Notes: a model not told the origin generated them from the sequence alone. 64,000 bases of DNA from Burkholderia pseudomultivorans (GCF_001718415.1 NZ_CP013377.1:1612001-1676000), one strand, 5' to 3'. Shown: positions 1 through 8,824, counted from the stretch's first letter. A program made the numbers and translations.

Positions 1-113
1 CGACCGATGCGCCGTTCGATCGCAAGCCGGGCGATACGCCCGCGATGTCGGCGCAGGACATCAAGGACATCGAAGCGTTCCTGAACACGCTGACCGACGA
101 GCCCGTGCGCTGA
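1..113 (+). CDS. C-terminal end of a cytochrome c / cytochrome c peroxidase-like protein (partial)
   Basis: The open frame enters from the left edge (codons begin at base 3) and stops with TGA at 111-113, giving the last 36 residues. The tail contains MSAQDIKDIEAFLNTLTD. A helix of the form D-I-x-x-I-x-x-F-L-x-x-L-T-D closes many class I cytochrome c domains and di-haem peroxidases of the MauG/CcpA type. No CxxCH haem site lies in the visible part, so the family call rests on the tail alone and the exact enzyme cannot be named. Confidence 0.55.
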   Translation, partial: TDAPFDRKPGDTPAMSAQDIKDIEAFLNTLTDEPVR

Positions 114-121
114 GCGTCGCA

Positions 122-149
122 CCGCCCGCCGCGCGATGCGCGCGGGCGG
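122..149 (+). terminator. Stem-loop after the cytochrome gene
   Basis: CCGCCCGC at 122-129 pairs perfectly with GCGGGCGG at 142-149, starting 9 bases after the stop codon. No T-tract follows. It is a plausible terminator or 3'-end-stabilising hairpin, not a textbook intrinsic terminator. Confidence 0.4.
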
Positions 150-294
150 CTGCGCACGCGGATGCGGAGCGACGGCGGTGACGGTTCCGCGCGCGGGCGC
201 GAGCAACCGGATCGCCGCAGCCTCCCCTCGTTTTCCCTGATCCGTTTCACCTTGACGCCTCCGCCCCGATGGATGAAACTTCGCCCATCGCAAG

Positions 295-326
295 TGTGAT
301 CACAGATCGCAGATCAAACCCAGGAG
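295..326 (+). promoter_or_regulatory. Palindrome and ribosome binding site upstream of the GntR gene
   Basis: TGTGATCACA (295-304) is a perfect 10-bp palindrome. AGGAG at 322-326 sits 9 bases before a TTG codon and decides the start of the next gene. A TTGACG at 252-257 could be a -35 element. The palindrome is well placed for autoregulation by the GntR protein, but a Crp-like protein could equally use TGTGA half sites. Confidence 0.4.
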
Positions 327-335
327 ACTCCCGCC

Positions 336-1046
336 TTGGCGCCCCGTATCGTCCCGCCCGCACTGAAAGCCATCGAACCGGAAACGATGGCCGACAAGGT
401 CTACCAGCAATTGCGCGAAGCGCTGATGAGCGGCCGTTTCGCGCCCGGCCAGGCGCTGAGCCTGCGCAGCGTCGCGGAAGCCGTCGGCTCGTCGACGATG
501 CCCGTGCGTGCCGCCCTCACGCGGCTGCGCGCCGAGCGTGCGCTCGTCGACGGCCCGAACCGCGCGCTCGTCGTGCCGCCGATGACGCTCGACACGCTCG
601 ACGAACTGCGCGAAGTGCGCATCGCGCTCGAAGGCTGCATCGCCGAACGCGCGTGCGCGCGGATGACCGATGCGCAGATCGCCGCGGTTCGCAAGACCTG
701 CGAGACGATGCAGGCGCATGCCGAAGCGGGCCGGTCCCGCGCCTATCTGCAAAGCAACTTCGCGTTTCACAGCGCGATCTACGCGCACGGCGCAAGCGAA
801 AGCACGCTGGCGATCGTCGAGAACCTGTGGATGCGCATCGGGCCGTTCCTGAACATGGTCGCGCTCGACGTGCCGCACATGCGGCGCTCGATGGACGCGC
901 ACCGCGCCATCGTCGACGCGCTCGAACGGCGCGACGGCGCGGGTGTGCGCGCCGGCATCGCGCTCGACATCGGCGGCGCCGCGCACGATCTCGCCGAAAC
1001 GCTGCGGGCCGAGCAGACGCCGCGCCGCGTGAACGCGAAGCCGTAG
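336..1046 (+). CDS. GntR-family transcriptional regulator, FadR/FCD subfamily
   Basis: A 236-residue protein starting at TTG, chosen because AGGAG lies 9 bases upstream and no better ATG is present. Residues about 15-75 form the winged helix (DKVYQQLREALMSGRF, then LRSVAEAVGSSTMPVRAALT), and residues about 85-220 form an all-helical FCD ligand domain with EVRIALEG and FHSAIY. FCD regulators usually bind organic acids or sugar acids and repress adjacent catabolic genes. The SDR gene starts 65 bases downstream on the same strand, so this is probably the sensor for the SDR/BKACE/MFS set. The effector is unknown. Confidence 0.9.
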   Translation: MAPRIVPPALKAIEPETMADKVYQQLREALMSGRFAPGQALSLRSVAEAVGSSTMPVRAALTRLRAERALVDGPNRALVVPPMTLDTLDELREVRIALEGCIAERACARMTDAQIAAVRKTCETMQAHAEAGRSRAYLQSNFAFHSAIYAHGASESTLAIVENLWMRIGPFLNMVALDVPHMRRSMDAHRAIVDALERRDGAGVRAGIALDIGGAAHDLAETLRAEQTPRRVNAKP

Positions 1047-1111
1047 CGCCAGGCCCGCGCGTGCGGGAACGACGCCGCATCCAACCACATCGACAATGGA
1101 GACAACCCGGC

Positions 1112-1909
1112 ATGACAGCTTCCGACCTGCTCAAACCCTATAGCGGCCTGCGCGTCCTCGTGACCGGCGGCGCATCGGGCATCGGCCTCGAAATCGCCGA
1201 CGCGTTCGCGCAATGCGACGCGCGCGTGCATGTCTGCGACGCGTCGTCTGCGGCGATCGCGGCGCTGGCCGACCGGCCGGCGCGTGCGGCCATCGGCGCG
1301 ACGCTGGCCGACGTCTCCGATCCGGCCGCCGTCGAACGCGTGTTCGCGGATGTCGCCGCGACGCTCGGCGGCCTCGACGTGCTGGTCAACAACGCCGGCA
1401 TCGCCGGCCCGACCGGCGGCATCGACGAGATCGATCCGGTGCAGTGGGAGCAGACCGTCGCGATCAACCTGAACGCGCAATTCCAGTTCGCGCGGCGCGC
1501 GGTGCCGCTGCTGCGCGAATCGAAGCACGGCGGCGCGATCATCGCGCTGTCGTCGGTCGCGGGCCGGCTCGGCTATGCGTACCGCACGCCGTATGCGGCA
1601 ACCAAATGGGCCGTCGTCGGCCTCGTCAAGAGCCTCGCGATCGAACTCGGCCCGCTCGGCATCCGCGTCAATGCGATCCAGCCCGGCATCGTGCGCGGCC
1701 CGCGCATGCGCCGCGTGATCGAGGCGCGCGCCCAGCAGCTCGGCATCGGCTACGACGAGATGGAGAAGCGCTATCTGGAGAAGATCTCGCTGCGCCGCAT
1801 GACCGATCCGGCCGAGATCGCGGCGACCGCGCTGTTCCTCTGCTCGCCGGGCGGCCATGGCATCACCGGGCAGGCGATCTCCGTGTGCGGCAACGTCGAA
1901 GTGCTCTGA
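1112..1909 (+). CDS. Short-chain dehydrogenase/reductase (SDR)
   Basis: A 265-residue classical SDR. It shows the Rossmann motif TGGASGIG near residue 19, NNAGIAGP, the catalytic Ser in SSVAGR, and YxxTK (YAATKWAV instead of the usual YxxxK spacing text, with Tyr and Lys four apart). The ATG at 1112 follows GGAGA; the open frame extends much further upstream but lacks SDR sequence there. It probably oxidises a hydroxyl to a ketone with NAD(P). It sits 36 bases before a beta-keto acid cleavage enzyme, which suggests that it makes that enzyme's beta-keto acid substrate from a beta-hydroxy acid. This is inference from order only. Confidence 0.9.
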   Translation: MTASDLLKPYSGLRVLVTGGASGIGLEIADAFAQCDARVHVCDASSAAIAALADRPARAAIGATLADVSDPAAVERVFADVAATLGGLDVLVNNAGIAGPTGGIDEIDPVQWEQTVAINLNAQFQFARRAVPLLRESKHGGAIIALSSVAGRLGYAYRTPYAATKWAVVGLVKSLAIELGPLGIRVNAIQPGIVRGPRMRRVIEARAQQLGIGYDEMEKRYLEKISLRRMTDPAEIAATALFLCSPGGHGITGQAISVCGNVEVL

Positions 1910-1945
1910 CGCATCCCGCGTCGCTCATCGAAAAGGAATTCACCC

Positions 1946-2878
1946 GTGGCAAACGCTCGCAAAGTCATCATCACCTGCGCGCCGACCGGCGCGATCCACA
2001 CGCCGTCGATGTCGCCGTACCTGCCCGTGACGCCGCACCAGATCGAGACGGCCGCCGTCGCGGCCGCGCAGGCCGGCGCCGCGATCCTGCACCTGCACGC
2101 GCGCAACCCGTCGGACGGCAAGCCGACGCAGGACCCGGCCGTGTTCGCCGAATTCCTGCCGCGCATCAAGGCGCAGACCGATGCGGTGATCAACCTGACC
2201 TCGGGCGGCAGTCCGCACATGAGCGTCGACGAACGGTTGCAGCCCGCGCTGCACTTCCAGCCCGAAATCGCGTCGCTGAACATGGGCTCGATGAATTTCG
2301 GGCTCTACCCGATGCTCGAGCGCTTTCGCGAACTGAAGCATCCGTGGGAACGCGAGCATCTCGAGAAGAGCCGCGACCTCGTGTTCAAGAACACCTTCGC
2401 GGACATCGAGACGATCCTCACGCGCTGCGGCGCGAACGGCACGCGTTTCGAGTTCGAGTGCTACGACATTTCGCATCTGTACAACCTCGCGCATTTCGTC
2501 GATCGCGGGCTCGCGAAGCCGCCGTTCTTCGTGCAAAGCGTGTTCGGCCTGCTCGGCGGGATCGGCGCGCATCCGGAAGACCTGATGCACATGCGCCGCA
2601 CGGCCGACCGCCTGTTCGGCAACGACTACGTGTGGTCGATTCTCGGCGCCGGCCGCAACCAGATTCCGCTGGCAACGATCGGCGCCGCGCAGGGCGCGAA
2701 CGTGCGCGTCGGGCTCGAGGATTCGCTGTGGATCGCGCCGGGGCAGCTCGCCGAATCGAGCGCCGCGCAGGTGCTGAAGATGCGGCAGGTGCTCGAAGGC
2801 CTGTCGCTGGAGATCGCGACGCCGGCCGAGGCCCGCGCGATGCTGGCGCTCAAGGGCGGCGACGCGGTGAATTTCTGA
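1946..2878 (+). CDS. Beta-keto acid cleavage enzyme (BKACE, DUF849 / 3-keto-5-aminohexanoate cleavage family)
   Basis: A 310-residue protein with a GTG start preceded by AAAAGGAA. The N-terminus TCAPTGAIHTPSMSP and LHLHARNP (H49 and H51, expected zinc ligands) are family signatures, followed by NLTSGG and, late in the protein, RVGLEDS. BKACE enzymes condense a beta-keto acid with acetyl-CoA and release acetoacetate plus a new CoA ester; members differ in substrate (lysine fermentation intermediate, dehydrocarnitine and others). It is likely co-transcribed with the upstream SDR and GntR genes. The substrate cannot be read from the sequence. Confidence 0.9.
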   Translation: MANARKVIITCAPTGAIHTPSMSPYLPVTPHQIETAAVAAAQAGAAILHLHARNPSDGKPTQDPAVFAEFLPRIKAQTDAVINLTSGGSPHMSVDERLQPALHFQPEIASLNMGSMNFGLYPMLERFRELKHPWEREHLEKSRDLVFKNTFADIETILTRCGANGTRFEFECYDISHLYNLAHFVDRGLAKPPFFVQSVFGLLGGIGAHPEDLMHMRRTADRLFGNDYVWSILGAGRNQIPLATIGAAQGANVRVGLEDSLWIAPGQLAESSAAQVLKMRQVLEGLSLEIATPAEARAMLALKGGDAVNF

Positions 2879-2924
2879 GCGTCGCGACACGCCGCCACAC
2901 CCGAACCCGCAAGCGCAGAGACAC

Positions 2925-2950
2925 GGCGCCGGCCCGAGCCGGCCGGCGCC
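2925..2950. terminator. Strong stem-loop between the BKACE and MFS genes
   Basis: GGCGCCGGCC (2925-2934) and GGCCGGCGCC (2941-2950) form a perfect 10-bp stem with a 6-base loop. There is no T-tract. It may end most transcripts after the BKACE gene or protect the upstream message. The rest of the 224-base gap shows only the ribosome binding site of the next gene (GGAG, 3091-3094). Confidence 0.4.
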
Positions 2951-3102
2951 AGGACGCCCATCATCGCCCCGCTCCCGTCGAGCGCCGCCGGCGCGCGGCT
3001 CCGTCGTCTGCCCATCCGCTGCGCGTGGCGCGGCGGCATTTGTCGAACGCGGCGCACCGTGCTTGCCGTGCGCGCCGGTTCGCCCTTACCGGAGTCGTCC
3101 GC

Positions 3103-4431
3103 ATGTCCACTCATCACGTCCAGGCCCTGCCCTCCGCCGCCGGCGACGCGAGCGCGTCGCTGAACCGGCTGCTGTTCCGCAAACTCATGCCGCTGCTGAT
3201 CGCCGCCTATGTGATCAGCTTCCTCGACCGCACCAATATCGCGTTCGCGAAACACTCGATGGGCGTCGATCTCGGCATCTCGTCGGCCGCGTACGGGCTC
3301 GGCGCGGGGCTGTTCTTCCTGACCTACGCGTTCTGCGAAATCCCGAGCAACCTGATCATGCATCGCGTCGGCGCGCGCTTCTGGATCACGCGGATCATGA
3401 TCACGTGGGGCGCGCTGTCGGTCGCGATGGCGTTCGTGCGCGGCGAAACCTCGTTCTACGTGATGCGCCTGCTGCTCGGCGTCGCCGAAGCCGGCCTGTT
3501 TCCGGGCGTGATGCTGTACCTGACCTACTGGTTCGGCCGCGAGGAACGCGCGCGGGCGACCGGCTATTTCCTGCTCGGCGTGTGCATCGCGAACATCGTC
3601 GGCGGGCCGCTGGCCGGCGCGCTGATCGAACTCGACGGCACGCTCGGCTTCCACGGCTGGCAATGGCTGTTCGTCGTCGAAGGGATTCCGGCCATCCTGC
3701 TCGCGTTCGTCGTGTGGATGCGCCTGCCGGACCGGCCGAGCGCCGCGCCGTGGCTCGCGCCCGAGACCGGACGCGCGCTGGAGCGCACGCTGGCCGCCGA
3801 GCAGGACGCGGGCATCGCCGCGCACGACGGACACGCGTTCGGTGCGGCGCTGCGCGATCCGCAGATCTGGCTGGCGATCTTCGTGTACTTCTGCCATCAA
3901 CTGACGATCTATACGGTGATCTTCTTCCTGCCCGGCATCATCGGCGCATCGGGACGCGTGTCGCCGTTCGCCGTCGGGCTGCTGACCGCGCTGCCGTGGC
4001 TGGCCGCCGCGCTCGGCGCCGCGACGCTGCCGCGCTTCGCACGCGCGTCGCGCCATGCACGCCGGCTGCTGTGCGCGGGGCTCGTCGTGATGGCGGCCGG
4101 CATGGTCGGCGCGGCGCATGCGTCGCCGGTGGCGGGCCTCGTCTGCGTATGCGTGGCCGCGTCGATGTTCTTCGTCGTGCAGTCGATCGTGTTCACGTTT
4201 CCCGCGTCGCGCCTGGCCGGCAGCGCGCTGGCCGGCGGCCTCGGTCTCGTGAATACCTGCGGCCTGCTCGGCGGCTTCGTCGGCCCGACCGTCGTCGGTG
4301 CGATCGAGCAGGCGACCGGCAACGCGAAGAACGGGCTGACGCTCCTCGCGGCGGCGCTGCTGGTGGCCGCGTTCGCGAGCCTCGCGCTGCGTCACGGCCA
4401 CGAGCGAGTCGGGGCGCGGGCGCGCGGCTGA
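3103..4431 (+). CDS. MFS transporter, anion:cation symporter (ACS) type
   Basis: A 442-residue, 12-helix MFS carrier. Hallmarks of the ACS (phthalate/glucarate/tartrate) group are present: ISFLDRTNIAFAKHSM in helix 1, EIPSNLIMHRVGARFW, GVAEAGLFPGVMLYLTYW and GWQWLFVVEGIPAILL. The ATG at 3103 has GGAG 8 bases upstream. This group mostly imports organic acids with protons. Its place after the GntR-SDR-BKACE genes makes it the likely uptake system for the acid those enzymes degrade. Confidence 0.88.
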   Translation: MSTHHVQALPSAAGDASASLNRLLFRKLMPLLIAAYVISFLDRTNIAFAKHSMGVDLGISSAAYGLGAGLFFLTYAFCEIPSNLIMHRVGARFWITRIMITWGALSVAMAFVRGETSFYVMRLLLGVAEAGLFPGVMLYLTYWFGREERARATGYFLLGVCIANIVGGPLAGALIELDGTLGFHGWQWLFVVEGIPAILLAFVVWMRLPDRPSAAPWLAPETGRALERTLAAEQDAGIAAHDGHAFGAALRDPQIWLAIFVYFCHQLTIYTVIFFLPGIIGASGRVSPFAVGLLTALPWLAAALGAATLPRFARASRHARRLLCAGLVVMAAGMVGAAHASPVAGLVCVCVAASMFFVVQSIVFTFPASRLAGSALAGGLGLVNTCGLLGGFVGPTVVGAIEQATGNAKNGLTLLAAALLVAAFASLALRHGHERVGARARG

Positions 4432-4448
4432 CGCGCGCGTGCGCCGCT

Positions 4449-4489
4449 CCGGCGCGAGGCAGGCACCGAACCGGCCTGCATCGCGCCGG
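4449..4489. terminator. Possible bidirectional stem-loop between convergent genes
   Basis: CCGGCGCG (4449-4456) pairs with CGCGCCGG (4482-4489), and an inner CAGGC/GCCTG can extend the structure. It fills the 63-base gap between the convergent MFS and fatty-acid transporter genes, which makes a shared terminator role plausible. No T-tract is seen. Confidence 0.4.
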
Positions 4490-4494
4490 TTGCG

Positions 4495-5817
4495 TCAGAA
4501 CAGGTACATCCCCGCGACGAACACGACGCCGGAGAACAGCAGCGTCGTCACGCAGTACCCCATGATGTCGCGCACGCCGAGCCCCGCGATCGCAAGGGCG
4601 GGCAGCGCCCAGAACGGTTGCGCCATGTTGGTCCACGCCTCGCCGTAGGCGATCGCCATCGCGGCCTTGCCGAGATCGGCGCCGAGCGCCTGCGCCGCCG
4701 GCATCACGAACGGTCCCTGCACGACCCAGTGACCGCCGCCCGACGGCACCGCGAAATTGATCACGGCCGAGCTGAGGAACGCGAGCAGCGGAAAGGTGTG
4801 CACGTTCGCGATATCGACGAACCATTTGGTGATCACGCCCGCCAGCCCCGAGTGATCCATCAGCGCCTGGATCCCCGCGTAAAACGGAAACTGGATCATG
4901 ATCCCCGATGCGCCGCGCGCCGCACCGGCCACCGCGCGCGCATAGGCCATCGGCGTACGGTGCAGCAGGATGCCGGCCGCGAGGAATGCGAGGTTCACGG
5001 TATCGATGTCGAGCGCGAAGCCCTTCTGCACGAACTTCAGCACGAGAAACGCCGCGCACAGCGCCGCGACGAGGACCGACAGCAGGCGGCTCTCCTCCAT
5101 GCGCTCCGCCAGCGTCGCGTCGGGCCCGAGCTTGCGCTCGACGCTCGGCGGCTCGGCGAGCAGCGCCGGATCGACGCTGACGACGTCGCCGGGCTTCGGC
5201 ATCATCATCCGCGCCAGAAACGGCAGCATCACGATCAGGCCGATCGTGATGAACGCGTTGTAGCCGGTGAAGATCGTCTCGGACACCGGAATCAGGCCGA
5301 TGGTCTTCTCCATCGGGTTGCCCTTGGTCGCCGCGACGAGCGGCACCGAACCGGACAGGCCGCCGTGCCAGCTCAGGAAGCCCATGTACGCGGATGCGAC
5401 GAGCAGGCGGTAGTCGCTGCCTGCGACGCGGCGCGCGACCTCGCGCGCAAGCATCGCGCCGAGCACGAGGCCGAAGCCCCAGTTGATCGCGCACGCGAGC
5501 GCGCCGACGAACGCGACGAGCATCACGCCCTGCGCCGGCGTACGCGCCGCGCTCGCCAGCGCGACCAGCAGGCGCCTGACGGGCGGCGAACTCGCGAGCG
5601 CGTGGCCCGTGACCAGGATCATCACCATCTGCATCGAGAACGCGAGCAGGTTCCAGAAGCCCGAGCCCCACATCGTCGTGAGCTGCACGGGCGTGTTCGG
5701 CGTCAGGCCGAGCGCCAGCGCGAACGTCGCGATCGTCAGCAGGATCGCGAAAATCAACGGGTCGGGCAGCACGCGGTGGACCACCTGCGTGAAAAAGCCG
5801 GAAATTCTCTGAATCAA
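4495..5817 (-). CDS. Short-chain fatty acid transporter, AtoE family
   Basis: A 440-residue membrane protein from a TTG start (reading IQRISGFFTQVV), chosen because GAGGAG lies 6 bases upstream at 5824-5829; an extension to 5982 is open but lacks family sequence. Visible family features are LPDPLIFAILLTIATF, GSGFWNLLAFSMQMVMIL, SWHGGLSGSVPL, FAVPSGGGHWVVQGPF and GEAWTNMAQPFW. AtoE proteins carry short-chain fatty acids such as butyrate or acetoacetate across the inner membrane. There is no atoDAB neighbour, so it may serve the acetoacetate or acyl products of the BKACE set nearby; that link is only inference. Confidence 0.9.
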   Translation of the reverse strand: MIQRISGFFTQVVHRVLPDPLIFAILLTIATFALALGLTPNTPVQLTTMWGSGFWNLLAFSMQMVMILVTGHALASSPPVRRLLVALASAARTPAQGVMLVAFVGALACAINWGFGLVLGAMLAREVARRVAGSDYRLLVASAYMGFLSWHGGLSGSVPLVAATKGNPMEKTIGLIPVSETIFTGYNAFITIGLIVMLPFLARMMMPKPGDVVSVDPALLAEPPSVERKLGPDATLAERMEESRLLSVLVAALCAAFLVLKFVQKGFALDIDTVNLAFLAAGILLHRTPMAYARAVAGAARGASGIMIQFPFYAGIQALMDHSGLAGVITKWFVDIANVHTFPLLAFLSSAVINFAVPSGGGHWVVQGPFVMPAAQALGADLGKAAMAIAYGEAWTNMAQPFWALPALAIAGLGVRDIMGYCVTTLLFSGVVFVAGMYLF

Positions 5818-6067
5818 CTTGTGCTCCTCGTTTCCTGACAGGGACGTCCGCGCGTGTCGTTGTTGATGGAAGCGCGGGCCGCGCGGATTCTTGCACAGAA
5901 CCGGCAAATTCGCTTCGGCGGGAACGAGGAGACATTGGGAAGCAGACCGCGCAGTCTTGCGCGCTGCCGTATGCGCGTGCATCGCGTCGGCCCGCGCGAC
6001 GTGCCGCGTGTGACGACGCTGCGGCCGGCCTCGCGCACCAGGTGCCCGAGCCGGCCTGCACGCCGCG

Positions 6068-7408
6068 CTACCGCGTCGCCGCGGCGCGCTCGCCTATCAC
6101 TCCGATCGCCTGCGCGCGGCGTGGGCGTTGCGCCAGCCGCTCCGCCAACCGGTATGCGACGAGCGACCCGGCCACCGCCAGCAGCATCGGCACGAGGCTG
6201 TCGTGATTCGCGCGCGTGAATTCGAGCAGCAGCACGACGGCCGTGATCGGCATCTGCATCGACGCCGCCAGAAACGCGGTGGCGCCGATCAAGGCACAGC
6301 CGCCGATCGACGCGCCCGGCCACACGGCGCTCCACAACCCGCCGAGCACGATGCCGAGCAGCGCGCCGTTCGCGAGACCGGGCGTCAGCAGGCCGCCCTC
6401 CGCGCCCGCGCGCAGGCTGGTCGCCTCGATCAGCACCTTCAGCGCGAGCAGCGCGGCGGCGAGACCGACCGTCAGCGTGCCGTCGAAACCGAGCGATGCC
6501 GGCCCCTTGCCGTTGCCGAGCAGTTGCGGGAACCGCATCGCGAGCCAGCCGATCATCGCGAAATTGAGCAGCGCGAGCACGGGCAGCCGCCCGTCCTTCG
6601 GCGCATGCCCGCGCGCGTGGCTCGTAAGCCGCACGAAGCCGTACGCGGCGAAGCCGAACAGCGGCCCGCAGACGATCGACCACACGACGAGCGGCGTGCT
6701 CGATACGAACGGCGGCACCGTGTACTGGTGTTCGTTGCCGAGGCCGATCCACGCGACGGCCGCGGCGATCGCCGAGGTCGCGATCGCGACGATCAGCGCA
6801 CGCAGCTCGAAGGTGCCGAGCAGCACTTCGAGCACGAAGATCGCGCCGCCGAGCGGCACGTTGTAGACGGCCGCGAGCCCCGCGCCGGCGCCGCACGCGA
6901 CCATCAACCGGCAGTCGCCGGGCGTGAGCGCCGCGCGATGCGCGAGGCGGCCCGCGAGCAGCGCGCCGATCTCGCGCGGCGCGACTTCGCGACCGAGCGG
7001 CGAGCCGAGCGCGACGGTGACGATCTGCAGCAGCGCATGCACGGTCGTGCTGACGAACGGCATGCGCGGGTCGGCCGCGCGAACCGCGCGACGAATGCTG
7101 ACGAGCGGCCGCCCGTAGCGATAAAGCATCCACCAGCCGCCGCCGGCCACGACGCCGCAGACGACCAGCACGGCGAGCCGGCGCAGCGGATCGGCGCCGG
7201 TCACGCCGCTGAGGAAGCTTTCGTTGCCGATCACGTGCGCGACGCTGTAGCCGTACGCGACATGCTGGATCGCGTGCAGCAGCAACGCGAGCAGCATGCC
7301 GCCGAAACCCGCGCCGACGCCGGTCAGGATCGTGACGACGGCGATTCGCGCAAACGGGCTGGCGGGCGGCGCAGAGGGCGGGACGGCGGACGGGAGATCG
7401 GGGCGCAT
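6068..7408 (-). CDS. CLC-family chloride channel/transporter, divergent filter
   Basis: A 446-residue multi-helix membrane protein. The gating-glutamate segment is present in altered form as GSPLGREVAPREIG (E141 at the gating position; the usual text is GREGP), and AEGGLLTPGLANGALL matches the GxFxP-type loop. The usual first filter motif GSGIPE is not found; the equivalent stretch reads RPLVSIRRAV. No CBS domains follow. CLC proteins move chloride or fluoride, often with proton exchange. Ion selectivity here may differ from ClcA. It stands alone between unrelated minus-strand genes. Confidence 0.85.
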   Translation of the reverse strand: MRPDLPSAVPPSAPPASPFARIAVVTILTGVGAGFGGMLLALLLHAIQHVAYGYSVAHVIGNESFLSGVTGADPLRRLAVLVVCGVVAGGGWWMLYRYGRPLVSIRRAVRAADPRMPFVSTTVHALLQIVTVALGSPLGREVAPREIGALLAGRLAHRAALTPGDCRLMVACGAGAGLAAVYNVPLGGAIFVLEVLLGTFELRALIVAIATSAIAAAVAWIGLGNEHQYTVPPFVSSTPLVVWSIVCGPLFGFAAYGFVRLTSHARGHAPKDGRLPVLALLNFAMIGWLAMRFPQLLGNGKGPASLGFDGTLTVGLAAALLALKVLIEATSLRAGAEGGLLTPGLANGALLGIVLGGLWSAVWPGASIGGCALIGATAFLAASMQMPITAVVLLLEFTRANHDSLVPMLLAVAGSLVAYRLAERLAQRPRRAQAIGVIGERAAATR

Positions 7409-7554
7409 GGGATCGGCGGCTTCGGCGTGAAAACACGGCGCGCCACGTGCACGCCGTCATCAGGCCCGTATCGTAGACGGCCGCCGATCATGCAACAAAC
7501 GTATTTTTCGAATCGACTCATGCATTTTCGAGATGAATCGACGCGCTTGCGCGC

Positions 7555-8796
7555 TCAGTCCGGATACGTGACGCGCTCCGGCTCGCGCCGCATGATCACG
7601 TGTCCGTCGCGGATCGACAGTGCGGCCTTCGCCTGCCGGCGCACCGCCTCGTAGTCGCTGTCGGCATCGAGCACGACGAGATTGGCCGGGCGCCCGACCG
7701 CGATGCCGTACCGCTCGCCGAGATGCAGCGCCGTCGCGCTGTGGTCGGTCACGAAATCGAGGCAGCGCTGCAGGTCCTGGTATCCCATCATGTGGCAGAT
7801 ATGCAGGCCCGCATCGAGCACGCGCAGGATGTTGCCGTTGCCGAGCGGATACCACGGATCCTTGATCGAATCCTGTCCGAAGCAGACGTTGATGCCCGCG
7901 CGATCGAGTTCCGCGACGCGCGTGACGCCGCGCCGCTTCGGAAACGTGTCGAAGCGCCCCTGCAGATGGATGCTCTCGGTCGGACACGAGATGAAATTCA
8001 GCCCCGCGCGCTTCAGCAGCCGGAACAGCTTCGAGCAGTACGCGTTGTCGTACGAGCCCATCGCCGTCGTGTGGCTCGCCGTCACGCGCGCGCCCATTCC
8101 GCGCACGCGGGTTTCCTCGGCGAGCACTTCGAGAAAGCGCGAATGCGGATCGTCGGTCTCGTCGCAATGCACGTCGACGAGGCAGCCCGTGCGCTCGGCG
8201 AGATCCATCAGGAAGCGGATCGAACTGACGCCCTGCTCGCGCGTGTTCTCGAAATGCGGAATCCCGCCGACGACGTCCGCGCCCATCTCGATCGCCTGCT
8301 CCATCAACGCGCGGCCGCCGTCGAACGACTCGATGCCCTCCTGCGGAAACGCGACGATCTGCAGGTCGATCAGCCCGCGCGCCTCGTCCTTCACCTCGAG
8401 CATCGCCTTCAGCGCGGCGAGCGACGGATCGGTGACGTCGACGTGCGTGCGCACATGCTGGATGCCGTGATCGCGCAGCATCGCGATCGCCGCATGCGCG
8501 CGCGCCTTCGTGTCGTCGTGCGTGATCGTGGCCTTGCGCTCGGCCCAGCGCTCGATTCCCTCGAACAGCGTGCCGCTCATGTTCCAGGCCGGCTCGCCGG
8601 CCGTCAGCACCGCGTCGAGGTGAATATGCGGCTCGACGAGCGGCGCGATCGCGAGACGGCCGCCCGCGTCGAGATCGCCGGCGGCGACGGATGCGACCGG
8701 CGCGGGCTGCGCGTCGATCCGCGCGATCGTGCCGGCGTCGAGGCCGATCGTAAACAGGCCGTCGCGGTCGCGCAGGCGTGCGTTGTACAGGTTCAT
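7555..8796 (-). CDS. CodA-like cytosine/amidohydrolase-family deaminase with an altered active-site residue
   Basis: A 413-residue protein that aligns with E. coli CodA along nearly its whole length (for example SGTLFEGIERWAERKA, HVRTHVDVTDPSLAALKAML and QIVAFPQEGIESF). The metal and catalytic residues H57, H59, H210, E213, H242 and D309 are kept. The CodA segment FGHDDVFDPWYPLG reads FGQDSIKDPWYPLG here, so the residue equivalent to CodA D314 is S310. The start ATG has GGGAG upstream. It should deaminate cytosine or a related pyrimidine or heterocycle. No transporter such as codB is adjacent. Confidence 0.88.
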   Translation of the reverse strand: MNLYNARLRDRDGLFTIGLDAGTIARIDAQPAPVASVAAGDLDAGGRLAIAPLVEPHIHLDAVLTAGEPAWNMSGTLFEGIERWAERKATITHDDTKARAHAAIAMLRDHGIQHVRTHVDVTDPSLAALKAMLEVKDEARGLIDLQIVAFPQEGIESFDGGRALMEQAIEMGADVVGGIPHFENTREQGVSSIRFLMDLAERTGCLVDVHCDETDDPHSRFLEVLAEETRVRGMGARVTASHTTAMGSYDNAYCSKLFRLLKRAGLNFISCPTESIHLQGRFDTFPKRRGVTRVAELDRAGINVCFGQDSIKDPWYPLGNGNILRVLDAGLHICHMMGYQDLQRCLDFVTDHSATALHLGERYGIAVGRPANLVVLDADSDYEAVRRQAKAALSIRDGHVIMRREPERVTYPD

Positions 8797-8824
8797 GCGG
8801 AAGCTCCCTCGTGACATGCATGGC

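Noticed and set aside
1213..3102. An open plus-strand frame that runs through the SDR and BKACE genes into the MFS gene
   Set aside because: Only the part from 3103 has MFS sequence. The upstream part overlaps two real genes in another frame and has the Arg/Ala/Pro composition of a shadow frame.
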